DNA of 64,000 bases from Planctomycetaceae bacterium (GTDB lineage Bacteria; Planctomycetota; Planctomycetia; Pirellulales; Pirellulaceae). Where the stretch lies: assembly GCA_016794985.1 (NCBI GenBank), contig JAEUIQ010000087.1, positions 1 to 64,000 on the forward strand. The letters are read 5' to 3'. Positions within the stretch are counted from its first letter, which is position 1, and each line of letters starts with the position of its first letter. Positions 62,767-64,000 of this stretch are shown here, piece by piece. The notes below the pieces were generated by a model. That model saw only the letters and a program-made list of their open reading frames with translations. It searched no databases and was not told the DNA's origin. The position numbers were made by a program, and so were the translations under genes.

Positions 62767-63917
62767 GGCTTCATGGCTCGCAAGAGGGTATAATCACGAC
62801 GCGTGAAATACTGGACTTCGCCAAAGGTTTGTTCGATTTCTTGGCCCAACCATTCGGGATTCTTGGTTACAAACCAAGCGCGACCACCAGAACGCAATAC
62901 TTGAAACGATAACTCGACAAAACGGCTGGTGACTTGATTTTGTGAATAATAAGGAGGATTCCCGACGAACAACGAGAAGCTGTTCTGCAACTCTGAAAAA
63001 TCGCTTTGGCGCCCATCGCTATGAATGACCCTCGTATACAAACTTAACCCGTTGGCCTCCACGTTTTCTGTTGCCGCCTGAATGGCCCGTGCATGGGAGT
63101 CAACCAAGACCAGCTGCTCTAGTTTGGCCATCTTGCTTGCCGCGATGCCGATCAATCCGCTCCCGCAGCCCAAGTCCAAGACGCGATCGCCGTTCACCAC
63201 GTCCATTGACTCGGCCAATGCCAAACCGCCGGCATCGGCTTTCCGATGAGCAAAGACTCCTGGGTAGGTTACTAGGGGAAACCGAATCCCATGCGGCAAC
63301 GTCACTTCAATTCGGCAGTCAAACGACTTCGGTTTGCCCGGGCGTTTACAATCCGTAGCCAAAAGTAAAGAGGTGCCACCAGTTTTCGCGGAAGTCTGTA
63401 CGTTGCGAAACGAATCCTGCAAACGCCGCATCAACCACAATGAGGCGCCTTCGATGGCACAGGCAATCCGCCCACCCGGTCGCAGTCTTTGGATCGACTG
63501 TTGCACGATGTCACGGACCAACTCCGTGGACAAGTTGCCGCGATTCAACTGGAGTAAAACCACATCATAGGTTTCGTCCTCCGGAAGGTTTGCCGAGCAA
63601 ACGCGTTGAAATCGCTGCCGAAACGCCGCGACGACGTGTGGTTCCATCCCCCGATAATGATGGATATCAAAGGTGTGGGCGGTCGTTTCGGCGCCCAAAA
63701 TTTCGCACGCCACCTGACCCAACACACCAGAACGATTGCCAATCGTCAGCACGCGAGGCTGCGCTGATTTGATTGGCAACAGGTCGGGCAGCCATTCGAG
63801 TAGGTAACCTTCACACAGGTTTAAACCCGACCGAGAGATGACTTGGACACGCCCATTCAAAAACCGCTGTCGCTTTGGTGTCTCGGCACCCTTGGAACTT
63901 TGAAGATGAAATATCAA
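62763..63917 (-). CDS. RlmG/RsmC-like RNA methyltransferase
   Basis: 384 residues, apparently from TTG 63917. Two Rossmann-like halves: a degenerate N-terminal one (VLTIGNRSGVLGQVACEILG) and a catalytic C-terminal one with DLGCGSGLIGIAASKMA and the NPPYYS motif. This duplicated layout is typical of RsmC and RlmG, the N2-guanine methyltransferases of ribosomal RNA. Which of the two cannot be decided. It is translationally coupled to mutY. A TTG start is uncommon; a downstream start is possible. Confidence 0.82.
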   Translation of the reverse strand: MIFHLQSSKGAETPKRQRFLNGRVQVISRSGLNLCEGYLLEWLPDLLPIKSAQPRVLTIGNRSGVLGQVACEILGAETTAHTFDIHHYRGMEPHVVAAFRQRFQRVCSANLPEDETYDVVLLQLNRGNLSTELVRDIVQQSIQRLRPGGRIACAIEGASLWLMRRLQDSFRNVQTSAKTGGTSLLLATDCKRPGKPKSFDCRIEVTLPHGIRFPLVTYPGVFAHRKADAGGLALAESMDVVNGDRVLDLGCGSGLIGIAASKMAKLEQLVLVDSHARAIQAATENVEANGLSLYTRVIHSDGRQSDFSELQNSFSLFVGNPPYYSQNQVTSRFVELSFQVLRSGGRAWFVTKNPEWLGQEIEQTFGEVQYFTRRDYTLLRAMKP

Positions 63918-63930
63918 GCCGTGGGTTTTC

Positions 63931-64000
63931 CTAGTCTTGGGTGACCGTTACGCCACGAAGCTGCATCAACTGGATACGCACGGCTTGCCACGCTTCTTGC
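63931..64000 (-). CDS. C-terminal end of a gene running off the right edge
   Basis: The last 22 codons before a stop at 63931-63933 read QEAWQAVRIQLMQLRGVTVTQD. This is only a fragment; the family cannot be recognised. It would lie 13 bp upstream of the methyltransferase, so they may be an operon. Confidence 0.55.
   Translation of the reverse strand, partial: QEAWQAVRIQLMQLRGVTVTQD

Noticed and set aside
1..64000. tRNA, rRNA and riboswitch genes
   Set aside because: Reading for T-loop motifs and paired acceptor stems gave no convincing candidate; a covariance-model scan was not possible.

Overview
The window looks like a chromosomal segment of a planctomycete, most likely a relative of the Pirellulaceae. 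This is inferred from gene content: a DUF1549/DUF1553 protein with a cytochrome-like CxxCH motif followed by a DUF1501 protein, a seven-gene MoxR/DUF58/BatA/PQQ-like operon, a V-type ATPase operon with a DUF2764-like subunit, an isolated formylmethanofuran dehydrogenase subunit C-like gene, a secreted protein with YRPV-type motifs and a PEP-CTERM protein. No tRNA or rRNA gene was recognised.

Layout. 1-6.3 kb is accessory in character. A large unrecognised gene with two similar segments runs off the left edge on the minus strand. It is divergent from a membrane protein/VirD4-like ATPase pair, and a frameshifted GxxExxY gene follows. 6.3-13.8 kb is a complete minus-strand V-type ATPase operon in the order B-D-I-K-E-DUF2764-A, a circular permutation of the usual E-DUF2764-A-B-D-I-K. 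14.4-22.6 kb holds a lipid-exporter-type ABC transporter, a KdsD-like isomerase, a sugar-binding lipoprotein-like or periplasmic protein, a distantly BshC-like protein with a family 2 glycosyltransferase, and an aldo/keto reductase. 22.7-30 kb holds the YRPV surface protein, the FhcC-like gene and the DUF1549/DUF1501 pair. That pair is separated by a 145-bp MITE-like element whose left end provides the stop codon of the first gene.

30-33.9 kb is a second accessory island. It contains the 3' part of an RHS gene with an AT-rich, cysteine-rich tip, two small downstream membrane ORFs, a frameshifted IstB (IS21-type) remnant beside a 22-bp perfect hairpin, and a repeat field. 33.9-48.3 kb is a long minus-strand operon (MoxR, DUF58, BatA-like, PQQ-propeller, VWA/GATase-like, DUF4175-like, and a coiled-coil protein with a PGEQK repeat). 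It probably forms one envelope-associated AAA+/VWA machine.

48.6-64 kb is mostly core: two small membrane or secreted proteins, pyruvate kinase, a condensation/acyltransferase-like protein, an ECF sigma factor, a PEP-CTERM protein, ribosomal protein L32, an S1-domain protein, several secreted or membrane hypotheticals, a TIM-barrel sugar isomerase-like protein, MutY and an RlmG/RsmC-like methyltransferase. The last gene is cut by the right edge.

The most promising places for something undescribed are the left-edge divergent locus (1-5.3 kb), the RHS tip with its downstream membrane genes (30.3-32.1 kb), and the repeat field with hairpins (33.1-33.8 kb). All function calls rest on reading the translations by eye; no database search was run.
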